The position numbers were made by a program, and so were the translations under genes. From contig NZ_JACHJS010000001.1 of NCBI RefSeq assembly GCF_014203755.1, positions 5,456,001 through 5,520,000 on the forward strand: a stretch of 64,000 nucleotides of DNA. Direction: 5' to 3'. The DNA comes from Saccharothrix violaceirubra. GTDB lineage: Bacteria > Actinomycetota > Actinomycetes > Mycobacteriales > Pseudonocardiaceae. The notes under the pieces are model-generated. The model searched no databases and was not told the DNA's origin. It saw nothing but the letters and a program-made list of their open reading frames with translations. The first letter of the stretch is position 1. Each line of letters begins with the position of its first letter. Shown here in pieces: positions 45,627 to 54,425 of this stretch.

Positions 45627-47432
45627 GTGCGCGAGTTCAGCGTCCCCGCCACCGCCACTGTGGCAGCCGAGGAGAACCTCACCGACATGGTGTGGGCGAA
45701 CGCGGAGCGCTTCGGCAACGCGGTCAGCTTCCGGCGCCGGATCGACGGCACGTGGGTCGACGTGACGTCGCGCGATTTCGCCGCCCAGGTACTCGCGGTC
45801 GCCAAGGGGCTGATCGCGAGCGGGCTGGCGGTCGGCGACCGGGTCGGCCTGATGTCCAAGACCCGGTACGAGTGGACCCTGCTGGACTTCGCGATCTGGC
45901 ACGCGGGTGGCGTGGTCGTGCCGATCTACGAGACGTCGTCGGCCGAGCAGATCGAGTGGATCCTGTCGGACTCGGCGACCAAGGCGCTGTTCGTGGAGAC
46001 CGCCGCGCACCACGCGACCGTGGACACGGTCGTCGCGGACCTGCCCGAGGTGCGCAGCGTGTGGCGCATCGAGGGCCCCGGCGACGGCGTGGCCGGCGCG
46101 ATCGACGAGCTGACCGCGCTGGGCGCCGCGGTGTCCGACGACGACGCCCGCGCCCGGCGCACCGAGGTGGGCGCGGACGACATCGCGACGATCGTCTACA
46201 CCTCGGGCACCACCGGCCGGCCCAAGGGCTGCGAGCTGACGCACCGCAACCTGCTCGCCGAGGTCCGGTCGGACATCAACGCGTTCCCCCGGTTGATGCG
46301 CGCGGGCAACGCCCTGCTGCTGTTCCTGCCGCTGGCCCACATCCTGGCCAGGGCGATCGCACTGACCGCGTTCTCCGCGCGCGTGACGCTGGGCCACACC
46401 CCGGACGTGCGCAACCTGGTCGACGACCTCCAGTCGTTCCGGCCGACGTTCGTCGTCGCCGTGCCCCGCGTGTTCGAGAAGGTCTACAACGGCGCCAAGC
46501 AGAAGGCGCACGCCGGCGGCAAGGGCAAGATCTTCGACGCGGCCGAGCAGACCGCCGTCGCCTTCAGCAAGGCCCGCGACGAAGGCGGGCCCGGCCTCGG
46601 GCTGCGGATCAAGCACGCGCTGTTCGCGAAGCTGGTGTACGGCAAGCTCCAGGCGGCCCTGGGCGGCCGGTGCGTCGCCGCGGTGTCCGGGGGCGCGCCG
46701 CTGGGCTCGCGGCTCGCGCACTTCTTCCGGGGCGTGGGCGTGCCGGTGTACGAGGGCTACGGCCTCACCGAGACCAGCGCGGCGGCGTGCGTGAACACCG
46801 AGTCGGCGTTCCGCGTCGGCACGGTCGGCCGGCCGGTCGCGGGCACCTCGCTGCGCATCGCCGAGGACGGCGAGGTGCTGATCAAGGGCGACATCGTGTT
46901 CACCGGCTACTGGAACAACCCGGCGGCCACCGCCGAGTCGCTGGTCGACGGCTGGTACCGCTCGGGCGACCTCGGCGCGCTGGACGACGACGGCTTCCTG
47001 AAGATCACCGGACGCAAGAAGGAGATCATCGTGACGGCGGGCGGCAAGAACGTCTCGCCGGCCCAGCTCGAGGACCGGCTCCGGGCGCACCCGCTGATCA
47101 GCCAGTGCATGGTGGTCGGCGACGCGCGGCCCTACGTCGGCGCGCTGATCACCGTCGACCCGGAGTTCTTCCCGGCGTGGCGCGAGCGGACGGGCAAGCC
47201 CGCCACCGCCGGCGTCGCCGACCTGCTCGACGACGAGGACCTGCGCGCGGAGATCCAGGCCGCGGTCGACGACGCCAACCAGGCGGTGTCCAAGGCCGAG
47301 TCGATCCGCCGGTTCCGCATCCTGCCGGTGGACTTCACCGAGGCCGGCGGCGAGCTGACCCCGAGTCTGAAGCTGCGGCGGTCCGTCGTCTCGGACACCT
47401 ACCGGCGGGACATCGAGTCGCTGTACGCGTGA
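45627..47432 (+). CDS. fadD15: Long-chain fatty acid-CoA ligase (FadD15-like)
   Basis: 601 residues from GTG 45627, with GGAGG at 45617-45621 as ribosome binding site. The AMP-binding signature is IVYTSGTTGRPKGCELTH. VYEGYGLTETSAAACVN, GWYRSGDLGALDDDGFLKITGRKKEII and the catalytic Lys region NVSPAQLEDRL complete the ANL fold. It activates fatty acids to CoA esters through an acyl-AMP. It lies at the place of Rv2187 and is followed by two strong hairpins. Confidence 0.94.
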   Translation: MREFSVPATATVAAEENLTDMVWANAERFGNAVSFRRRIDGTWVDVTSRDFAAQVLAVAKGLIASGLAVGDRVGLMSKTRYEWTLLDFAIWHAGGVVVPIYETSSAEQIEWILSDSATKALFVETAAHHATVDTVVADLPEVRSVWRIEGPGDGVAGAIDELTALGAAVSDDDARARRTEVGADDIATIVYTSGTTGRPKGCELTHRNLLAEVRSDINAFPRLMRAGNALLLFLPLAHILARAIALTAFSARVTLGHTPDVRNLVDDLQSFRPTFVVAVPRVFEKVYNGAKQKAHAGGKGKIFDAAEQTAVAFSKARDEGGPGLGLRIKHALFAKLVYGKLQAALGGRCVAAVSGGAPLGSRLAHFFRGVGVPVYEGYGLTETSAAACVNTESAFRVGTVGRPVAGTSLRIAEDGEVLIKGDIVFTGYWNNPAATAESLVDGWYRSGDLGALDDDGFLKITGRKKEIIVTAGGKNVSPAQLEDRLRAHPLISQCMVVGDARPYVGALITVDPEFFPAWRERTGKPATAGVADLLDDEDLRAEIQAAVDDANQAVSKAESIRRFRILPVDFTEAGGELTPSLKLRRSVVSDTYRRDIESLYA

Positions 47433-47482
47433 GGTGGACTCACGATCCATCGGTCGCGGATCGACGTGATCCGCTTCACAAA

Positions 47483-47501
47483 GGTCCCCCGTTGGGGGAC
47501 C
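47483..47501 (+). terminator. Terminator hairpin 1 after fadD15
   Basis: GGTCCCCC pairs with GGGGGACC around GTT, 50 bp after the fadD15 stop. Confidence 0.75.
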
Positions 47502-47516
47502 ATGGGCCAAACAAGA

Positions 47517-47550
47517 CGAGTGGCCCGCACCACGTGGTGCGGGCCACTCG
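47517..47550. terminator. Perfect 34-bp palindrome after fadD15
   Basis: CGAGTGGCCCGCACCAC is followed at once by its exact reverse complement, giving 17-bp arms with no spacer. As RNA it would be a very strong hairpin, so it is most simply a terminator. Its perfect dyad symmetry also makes it a possible protein-binding site. Confidence 0.8.
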
Positions 47551-47729
47551 ACCCCCAGTGATCGCGTATCCGCTCACGCGGACCCGATGAGCTTCGTCGT
47601 CCCGGTCCCCCGACCGGGACTCCTCAAGACTGCCCGAGCGCGCTGTCGTATCGCTGACGCGGCGATGACTCGCTCCGTCAGCGCGCGCTTAGGCTGGGGA
47701 CGCGCGGAGAACGGAGCGAGGGGACGGTC

Positions 47730-50672
47730 ATGGCGTCGGGTCCGTGGTTCGGTCTGCTCGGGCCCCTCCAGGTACGGCTGGACGATCGGCTCGTGCCCGT
47801 GCGCGCGGGCAAGCACCGGGCGCTGCTGGCGGCGTTGCTGCTGCGGGCGGGACGTGTCGTGCCGGTCGGCGACCTGGTCGCGTTCCTGTGGGGACAGGCG
47901 CCGCCGGCCCGGACCCGGGGCACGCTCCAGACCTACGTGATGCGGCTGCGCCAGCTCCTGGGCGACCCCTCGCTGATCCGCACGACCGCCGACGGGTACC
48001 GGATGGTGGTGCCGCCGGAACGCGTCGACGTGCACCGCTTCACCACGACCGCGGCACGGGCGAGCGCGGCGGCGCGGGCGGGCGACCTGGGCACGGCCGC
48101 GGACCTGTTCGCCGAGGCGCTGGGACTGTGGCGGGGCCAGGCGCTGGCCGACGTGCCGTCGTCGGCGTTGCGCGACGACGAGGTGCCCCGGCTGGCCGAG
48201 CGGCTGATGATCGCGCACGAAGAGCGCAACGACGTCGAACTCGCGTTAGGACGCCACGAACGGCTTGTGCCGGTACTGCGCGGCCTGACCGCCGACCACC
48301 CGCTCAGAGAGCGGTTCTGGGCGCAGCTCATGCTCGCCCTGCACCGGGGCAGCCGGCAGGCCGAGGCGCTGGAGGCGTTCCGCCGGGCCGATCACGTGCT
48401 CGGCGAGCAGCTCGGCGTCGAACCCGGCGACGAACTGCGCGGACTGCACCAGAAGATCCTCGTCGGCGACCCCGGCCTGGCCCTGCCCCGCCGCGGGCGG
48501 GACCCGGACGTGCCGCGCGGGCTGCCGCCGGACGTGCCGGGGTTCGTCGGCCGGGCGGCGGCCGTCGACCGGATCACCCGGCTGATCGCGCCGGACGGGT
48601 CGCGCACGGCCGTGCCGATCGTCGTGGTCGCGGGCGTCGCGGGCGTGGGCAAGACGGCCCTGGTGACGCACGTGGCGCACCGGCTGCGCGACCGGTTCCC
48701 GGACGGCCTGCTCTACGCGGACCTGCGCGGCTACACGGCCGGGCCGCCGGCCGAGACGATCGACGTGCTGTCGCGGTTCCTGCGGGCGCTGGGCGTGCCG
48801 CCGGAACGGATACCGGGCGACGTCGACGAGTGCGGCTCGCTGTTCCGCTCGCTGCTGGCCCAGCGCCGGATGCTGATCGTGCTGGACAACGCGGCGGCAC
48901 CGGACCGGGTCCGGCCGCTGCTGCCCGGTGTGGCCGCGTGCCCGGTGCTGGTGACGAGCCGGTCGGACCTGCGTGGGCTGATCGCGGTGGACGGTGCGCG
49001 ACCCGTGCCGCTGGACGTGCTCACGCCGGCCGAGGCGCAGACCCTGCTGGGCCGGTCGGGTCCGGCGGCGGCCGAACTGGCGCGGCGGTGCGGACACCTG
49101 CCGTTGACGCTGGGCATCGCGGCGGCCTCGATCGGGGACGAGCCGGTCGGGCACTACCTGGCCGCGCTCGGCGACCGGACCCCGGCGCGGCTGGCGCACG
49201 AACGCCAGTCCCCCGCGACCCGACGGCTGTTCGGGCTGCTGGGCGTCGTGCCGGGCGGGGACTTCGACGCGCAGGCGGCGGCGAACCTGGCGGACGTGCC
49301 GGTGCACGAGGCGGCGGAATCGCTCGACCGGCTCGCCGCGGTCCGACTGCTGGTCCGGCACGGCGACCGCTACGGATTCCACGACGAACTGGCCCGGTTC
49401 GCCCGGGAGTCGGAAGTCGCCGACGGCGCGGCGGCCCGGGTACGGCTGCTGGAGTACTACGCGGCGACGGTCGACCGGTGCGCCGAGGTGCTCTACCCCG
49501 ACCTGGTGCGCCTGCCCGCGCCCGAACGCCGGCACCCGCGCGTGCCGGCCGTGGACACCCCTGCGCATGCGCGCGCCTGGCTGGACGCGGAACTGCACAA
49601 CCTCACGTCCGCGATCCGCTCGGCCGCCGAACACGGACCGGCCGCGCTGTCGTGGCGGCTGGCCGACGGGCTGCGCGGCTACCTGTGGATCGGCCGGCAC
49701 GTGGCGGAATGGCTGTGCAGCGCGCACTACGGGCTCGTCGCCGCGCACGACCAGCGCGACCGGGCCGGCGAAGCGGCGATGCACCGCAACCTCGGCACGC
49801 TCCACCGCCGCCTCGGCGACTTCGGCACGTCGATCTCGCACTACACGCGCGCGGTCGAACTGCACCGGCTGGACGGCGACCGGGACGCGGAGGCCGGCGT
49901 CCGGGCGGGACTGGGGCTGGTCCGGCTGGAGGCGGGCGACCTGGCGGCGGCGCGGGACGAGCTGGAGGCGTGCCTGGCCCTCCAGCGCGAGACCGGCGGC
50001 GCCCGGTCGGGCGAGGCGGGCGTGCTGGTCGGACTGGGCGCGTTGGCCGTGGAGACCGGCGAACCGGCCGAGGCCGTCGTGCTGCTGACCGAGGCGTTGT
50101 CGATCAGCACGGCGCACGGGTTGCGCGTCGCCGGGATCAGCGCGCGCACCCTGCTCGGTCTCGCCCTGCACCTGACCGGCGGGAACGGGGACGAGCACCT
50201 GGCCGAGGCGTTGCGGTCGAGCGTCGCGTCGGGGTTCACCGATGCCGCCGCCCGGGTTCTGGAGACCACGGCGTACGTGCGGCTGCGCGCGGGTGATCAC
50301 GGGGCCGCGCTGTCGTTGGCGGACCGGGCGTTGACCGAGCTGCGCGACGGTGCCGATCAGCGGATCACGACGGACGTGCTGACGGTGATGGCCGCGGCCA
50401 ACAGGGGGCTGGGGGCGCTCGATCTCGCCGATGCGCAGTACCAGCAGGCGTCGACCAAGGCACGGGCCATCGGGTACCGGGCGGGGCTCGCGCGGGCGTT
50501 GTCCGGGTTGGCGGGGTTGCGGCGGGTCCAGGGCGAGTTGGCGGAGTCGCTCATGCTGGCCGACCAGGCCGCGGCGCTGACCGCCGAGCTCGGCCTGTGC
50601 CTCCCCGCCGAGCTCGCGAGTCCTCCACTCGGGCACCCCGAAACACACACTCAGGCACCTCCTTTCGGGTGA
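47730..50672 (+). CDS. AfsR/SARP-type regulator with BTAD, NB-ARC and TPR domains
   Basis: 980 residues. An N-terminal OmpR-like winged helix (about 5-95, LRAGRVVPVGDLVAFLWG) and BTAD domain (about 100-250) are followed by an NB-ARC ATPase with P-loop VAGVAGVGKTALV near residue 305 and LIVLDNAAAPDRVRPLLPG. A TPR array (about 650-965) completes it. Such proteins activate secondary metabolism genes on a signal. No biosynthetic cluster is adjacent. It is an insertion into the otherwise conserved fadD15-pimB order. The last 22 or so residues (LASPPLGHPETHTQAPPFG) are encoded by repeat units a and b of locus B. Confidence 0.9.
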   Translation: MASGPWFGLLGPLQVRLDDRLVPVRAGKHRALLAALLLRAGRVVPVGDLVAFLWGQAPPARTRGTLQTYVMRLRQLLGDPSLIRTTADGYRMVVPPERVDVHRFTTTAARASAAARAGDLGTAADLFAEALGLWRGQALADVPSSALRDDEVPRLAERLMIAHEERNDVELALGRHERLVPVLRGLTADHPLRERFWAQLMLALHRGSRQAEALEAFRRADHVLGEQLGVEPGDELRGLHQKILVGDPGLALPRRGRDPDVPRGLPPDVPGFVGRAAAVDRITRLIAPDGSRTAVPIVVVAGVAGVGKTALVTHVAHRLRDRFPDGLLYADLRGYTAGPPAETIDVLSRFLRALGVPPERIPGDVDECGSLFRSLLAQRRMLIVLDNAAAPDRVRPLLPGVAACPVLVTSRSDLRGLIAVDGARPVPLDVLTPAEAQTLLGRSGPAAAELARRCGHLPLTLGIAAASIGDEPVGHYLAALGDRTPARLAHERQSPATRRLFGLLGVVPGGDFDAQAAANLADVPVHEAAESLDRLAAVRLLVRHGDRYGFHDELARFARESEVADGAAARVRLLEYYAATVDRCAEVLYPDLVRLPAPERRHPRVPAVDTPAHARAWLDAELHNLTSAIRSAAEHGPAALSWRLADGLRGYLWIGRHVAEWLCSAHYGLVAAHDQRDRAGEAAMHRNLGTLHRRLGDFGTSISHYTRAVELHRLDGDRDAEAGVRAGLGLVRLEAGDLAAARDELEACLALQRETGGARSGEAGVLVGLGALAVETGEPAEAVVLLTEALSISTAHGLRVAGISARTLLGLALHLTGGNGDEHLAEALRSSVASGFTDAAARVLETTAYVRLRAGDHGAALSLADRALTELRDGADQRITTDVLTVMAAANRGLGALDLADAQYQQASTKARAIGYRAGLARALSGLAGLRRVQGELAESLMLADQAAALTAELGLCLPAELASPPLGHPETHTQAPPFG

Positions 50673-50770
50673 CCCCCATCCCGCGAGTCGTACGTCCGGA
50701 CACCGCGAGTTATGCGTTCAGACACCGCGAGTTGTGCACTCGGGCACCGCGAGTTGTGTGTTCGGGTGCC
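50616..50770 (+). repeat. 22-bp repeat array, locus B
   Basis: Contiguous units: a (50616-50637), b (50638-50659), a spacer of 23 bp, then c units 50683-50704, 50705-50726, 50727-50748 and 50749-50770. The order a-b-spacer-c matches locus A. Units a and b lie inside the 3' end of the AfsR-like gene, and the stop at 50670-50672 is in the spacer. The rest fills the convergent gap before pimB. Confidence 0.92.
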
Positions 50771-50812
50771 GATCGTTGTGGGTTGGGTCGGTCGGCTCTG
50801 TTTCGTTTCTTG

Positions 50813-51922
50813 TCAGCCGGTCAGTAGGTGGGACAGGCGGTTGGCCAGGGTGTCCCAGCGCCACTCGCGTGACACCCAGTCCCGACCGGCCGCGCCCATC
50901 AGTCGTGCGGTGTCGCGGTCCGCCAGCAGGGTGCCGACGGCTTTCGCCACGTCGTCCACCGAGCGGCCGTCCACCACGTTTCCCGTCACGCCGTCGCGCA
51001 CGGTTTCCGGTGCGCCGCCCGAACGGCCCGCCACGACCGGCAGGCCGGTGGCCGACGCCTCCAGGTACACCAGCCCCAGCCCTTCCACGTCGAGGCCCTT
51101 CCCGCGCGTTCGGCACGGCATCGCGAACACGTCGCCGGCGTTGTAGTGCGCGGGCAGCTCCTCCCACGGCACCGGGCCGGTGAACACGACGTGATCGGTC
51201 ACGTCCGCGGCCGCGGCCAGGCGTTCCAGCGTCGAGCGGTAGCCACCGTCGCCCACGATCAGGAGGGCGGCGTCGGGTGCCGAATCGCGGATCTGTGGCA
51301 ACGCCCGCACGAGGACGTCCTGTCCCTTACGCGCCACGAGTCGCGACACGCACACCACCACGGGTCGGTCGCCCAAGCCGTACCGCGCACGGATCTCCGC
51401 GCGGGCAGCCGGGTCCGGGGCGAACACCCCGGTGTCCACTCCGGACGGGAGGTGTTCCAGGGCCGCCATGGGTCCGAAGGCGGCGGCGAAGCGGGAGCGC
51501 GTGTACCGGCTCACGTACGTCACGACGTCCGAAGTGGACCCGATCGCCCGCAACGCCTGGCGAGCGCCGGGCAGCATCGACCAGCCCACCTCGTGCCCGT
51601 GCGTCGACGCCACGACCCGGTCGGCACCCAGTGCGGGGGCCATCAACGCCAACGGGGCCGCCGCGCCGAACCACACGGTCGAGCAGTCCGTCGCCCGGCG
51701 CAGGTCGGCGGCCTTCCTGATCACGTCGGGGGTCGGCAGCATCAGCGTGCCGCCGTGGCGGACGACCTCGAACGGCTGGTTCGCGTCGAACTCGGCGGCG
51801 CCCTCCCACGCGGGCGCGTACACCACGAGTTCGGGCAGGCGGCGCGCGAACGCGTGCAGGTACGCCTGGATCCCCCCGTGCCGGGGCGGGAAGTCGTTGG
51901 TCACCAAGAGGGTTCGCCGCAC
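50813..51922 (-). CDS. pimB: GT4 mannosyltransferase PimB
   Basis: 369 residues from GTG 51922 (VRRTLLVTNDFPPRHGGIQAYLHAFARRL). The GT-B fold is shown by FPPRHGGIQ, STHGHEVGWSM, VSRLVARKGQDVLVRALP and the EX7E-like region EGLGLVYLEASATGLPVV. It would add the second mannose to phosphatidylinositol monomannoside in the cytosol. The position matches Rv2188c. It lies 10 bp after the metalloprotease-like gene in one operon. Confidence 0.92.
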   Translation of the reverse strand: MRRTLLVTNDFPPRHGGIQAYLHAFARRLPELVVYAPAWEGAAEFDANQPFEVVRHGGTLMLPTPDVIRKAADLRRATDCSTVWFGAAAPLALMAPALGADRVVASTHGHEVGWSMLPGARQALRAIGSTSDVVTYVSRYTRSRFAAAFGPMAALEHLPSGVDTGVFAPDPAARAEIRARYGLGDRPVVVCVSRLVARKGQDVLVRALPQIRDSAPDAALLIVGDGGYRSTLERLAAAADVTDHVVFTGPVPWEELPAHYNAGDVFAMPCRTRGKGLDVEGLGLVYLEASATGLPVVAGRSGGAPETVRDGVTGNVVDGRSVDDVAKAVGTLLADRDTARLMGAAGRDWVSREWRWDTLANRLSHLLTG

Positions 51923-51932
51923 CCGCGACAGG

Positions 51933-53117
51933 TTACGGGAACGTGCTCCGGAGGAAATCGTGCCAGCCGCGCACGACCCCAGCCCGGTCGAGGCCGAACG
52001 TCCGCAGCGCCCCCTCCACATCGGACGACCGGGCGAGCAGCCGGTAGAACCCGACCAGGCGTGGTTCGCCGAGCACGGCGGCCAGGTAGGCGACCAGCGA
52101 CCACGACCGCTGGTAGGCAGGTTCCGGGTCGGTCCGGAAGTCCGCGTCGGACGGCAGGTCGCCGAGTCGCCCGGCCCGCACCTCGGCCGCCAGCGTCGAC
52201 GCCCACCCTGTGCCCAGGCCCCGGTAGCCGACGTAGTCGGCGAACCCCTCCAGCAGCCACATCGGGGCGCCGTCGGCCGTGGCCCCGCGGGCGACGACGT
52301 GCGTGATCTCGTGCCGCAGCAACACCCGCAGGGAGGCCGTGGGCAACGGTGACGCGAGCACGACCCGTTGTCCGGACGCCACGCCCGGGTCGGACACCGC
52401 GATGCCGGCGAGGCCGGCGGCGAATCCCGGTCCCACCAGGGCGTTCAGCTCTTCGCGGCCGGCGGGGACGTACACCGCGACCCGGCCGTTCCACGGTCCC
52501 CACACGGCACGCACGGCGTCCACGGCGCCGGGCAGTTCGGCGGACACGCGCGCGGCGAACTCCTCGCCGCCGGGGTGGGCGAGCACGAATCCGGCCGGCC
52601 CGTCGAGCACCGCGCACGGCCCGAAGTCCCACGGTCCGCGCCAGGTGTGCCGCCCGAAGCGTTCGAGGGCGGTGTCCGAGGCCAGGTACCAGCGACCGCC
52701 GCGGCGCGTGAACACGTACGCCATGTCCCGCACGCTCGGCACGGTGTCGACGTCCCGCAGCCGGTACTCCAGCCCGACCCGGGGCGTGGCAAGGGAATCC
52801 GCGTCCGCGGTGAGGCCGTCCGGCACGGCGGCGTCGTCGACCCGGTAGGACCACTGCGCCAAGGGCACCGCGGACAGGTTGCGGAACAGGGCGCGTTGGG
52901 CGTCCACGAACGCCGGGGACGCGTGCGGGTCGAGGTCGGCGAGGAACGCGGTCTCGTCACGCGTCAACACGGCCCGCGACCTCCGGTCGAGCACGTCCCG
53001 CACGGCCATGTCGTCGGTCACCGGCACGGACGCGACCGTCAGGAACAGCACGACGACCAGTAGGAACACGCGGACGGGGCCGCTCCTGGCAGGAGCGGCC
53101 CCGTCCGGAGAGGTCAT
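51933..53117 (-). CDS. Membrane-anchored HExxH protease-like protein (Rv2189c position)
   Basis: 394 residues from ATG 53117. One N-terminal membrane helix (VRVFLLVVVLFLTVASVPV) anchors an extracytoplasmic domain. The zinc signature is H269-E-I-T-H273 in LRHEITHVVA, and WLLEGFADYVGY about 20 residues later supplies the third ligand, as in gluzincins. The middle part is an NTF2-like module. The start overlaps the stop of the ripC-like gene by one base (TGATG). Confidence 0.8.
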   Translation of the reverse strand: MTSPDGAAPARSGPVRVFLLVVVLFLTVASVPVTDDMAVRDVLDRRSRAVLTRDETAFLADLDPHASPAFVDAQRALFRNLSAVPLAQWSYRVDDAAVPDGLTADADSLATPRVGLEYRLRDVDTVPSVRDMAYVFTRRGGRWYLASDTALERFGRHTWRGPWDFGPCAVLDGPAGFVLAHPGGEEFAARVSAELPGAVDAVRAVWGPWNGRVAVYVPAGREELNALVGPGFAAGLAGIAVSDPGVASGQRVVLASPLPTASLRVLLRHEITHVVARGATADGAPMWLLEGFADYVGYRGLGTGWASTLAAEVRAGRLGDLPSDADFRTDPEPAYQRSWSLVAYLAAVLGEPRLVGFYRLLARSSDVEGALRTFGLDRAGVVRGWHDFLRSTFP

Positions 53118-54139
53118 CAGCCCGCGATGCGACGCATGGCGTAGATCGAGCCCGGCGCCTCCAGCGCGACGATCTTCACCGGCACGCCGTCGGTCGACGC
53201 GTGCACGACGCGCCCGTTGTCCACGGCCATGCCCACGTGCATGCCGCCGTTGTAGATGATCAGGTCGCCCGCGGTCACCTCGCCGCGCGAGACGGCACGC
53301 CCGGCGCCCGCCTGGCCCTGGCTGGTGCGCGGGATGCTCACACCCGCCGCGGCGTACGACTTCATGGTCAGGCCCGAGCAGTCCCACAGGTTCGGACCGG
53401 TCGCGCCGTACGAGTACATGTCGCCACGCTGGTCGAGTGCGAACTGGAGCGCCGCGCCCGCCGCGCCGGCGGGCACCGGCGGCTGCGAGGTGTCGCCCGG
53501 GTTCTTCAGGGTCGCCTTGTCGGAGTTGCTGAGCTGGTTGAGGACGTTCTTGACCTCGACGATCTGCTTGTCCAGCTCGCCCTTGCGCTTCGTGACGTCC
53601 TCGGTGATCTTCACCGCCTCGTCGGAAGCCTGCTGCGCCTTGGCCTGCGCCTCGGACGCCGCCTTCTTCGACTGCTCGGCGGTGTCGACCGCGGCCGACA
53701 GCTTCTCCAACGCCTCGGCGTTGTCCGCCGCGAGGATGCCCAGCGCGGACATGCGGTTGAGGAAGTCCTGCTGCGAATCGCTGACCAGCAGCGCCGAGAG
53801 CTGGTTGAACCGCGCGCCCTCGAAGGACGCCTCGGTCAGCTTGTCGACCTGGCCCCGGAACTGCTCCTCGTCGGACCTGGCCTGCTCGCCCGACTTGGTG
53901 GCCTGCGCGAGGTCGGCGTTGGCCTTGTCGAGTTCGGCCTGCTTGGCCGTCTGCTGCTCTTGGGCGCGGAGCAGTTCCTCGTTGAGCTTGGTCGCCTGCT
54001 CCGCCAGCTCGTTGTACTTCTTGAGCGCGTCGGACTGGTTGGTGGGCTGCGCGTTGGCGGGAACGGGCGTGATGCCCACCGCCGCGGCGGCCACCGCGGT
54101 CGCCGCGATCAGACCGCGTTTGAATCGTTGCGACGCCAC
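53117..54139 (-). CDS. NlpC/P60 peptidoglycan endopeptidase (RipC-like)
   Basis: 340 residues. A signal peptide (about 1-30, LIAATAVAAAAVGITPVPANA) is followed by a long coiled coil (about 35-205) and a C-terminal NlpC/P60 domain with Cys254 (WDCSGLT), His301 (GGMHVGMAV) and a third polar residue just after it. It cleaves peptide stems during growth or division. The position equals Rv2190c. Coupling to the metalloprotease-like gene suggests that the two act together at the wall. Confidence 0.92.
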   Translation of the reverse strand: MASQRFKRGLIAATAVAAAAVGITPVPANAQPTNQSDALKKYNELAEQATKLNEELLRAQEQQTAKQAELDKANADLAQATKSGEQARSDEEQFRGQVDKLTEASFEGARFNQLSALLVSDSQQDFLNRMSALGILAADNAEALEKLSAAVDTAEQSKKAASEAQAKAQQASDEAVKITEDVTKRKGELDKQIVEVKNVLNQLSNSDKATLKNPGDTSQPPVPAGAAGAALQFALDQRGDMYSYGATGPNLWDCSGLTMKSYAAAGVSIPRTSQGQAGAGRAVSRGEVTAGDLIIYNGGMHVGMAVDNGRVVHASTDGVPVKIVALEAPGSIYAMRRIAG

Positions 54140-54425
54140 AGTCGTGCGTCTCTCCTTCGTGTGTACCGCCAGGTGGGTCCGGGCGTGACGCGACGCATCT
54201 TCCCGCGAACCCGGTTTTTCCGGCTCGGCTCCCCGCGTGCCGATACGGCGGTGATCCCGCGCCGCCGGCCAGGGTGGACGGCGAAGCCCCGCGAGGTCTC
54301 GGCCAGGTTACGAAAAGTGAGCGCCCACGTCCACCCGTCCCGGCCCGAATACCTTTCGGGTTCATTACGATCCACGAACGGGCCAGCGAGGACACTCCCC
54401 GTTGGTGTGAAAAACCCGACGGAGG

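Larger units (their letters stand above)
47433..47729 (+). other. Gap between fadD15 and the AfsR-like regulator, rich in hairpins
   Basis: No gene is seen. It holds two terminator-like hairpins after fadD15 (47483-47501, 47517-47550), a 9-bp stem hairpin (47599-47607 with 47612-47620) and a looser dyad CGCTGACG/CGTCAGCG (47652-47659 with 47676-47683) that may mark the regulator's promoter. GAGGGGA before the ATG at 47730 is the ribosome binding site. Confidence 0.6.

Noticed and set aside
45354..47510. Long minus-strand frame opposite fadD15
   Set aside because: The translation is low-complexity Arg/Val/His/Gly-rich with no domain, and the opposite strand encodes a complete acyl-CoA ligase.
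47730..50672. Secondary-metabolite cluster around the AfsR-like regulator
   Set aside because: The neighbours are fadD15, pimB, ripC-like and other housekeeping genes. No synthase or tailoring enzyme is present.
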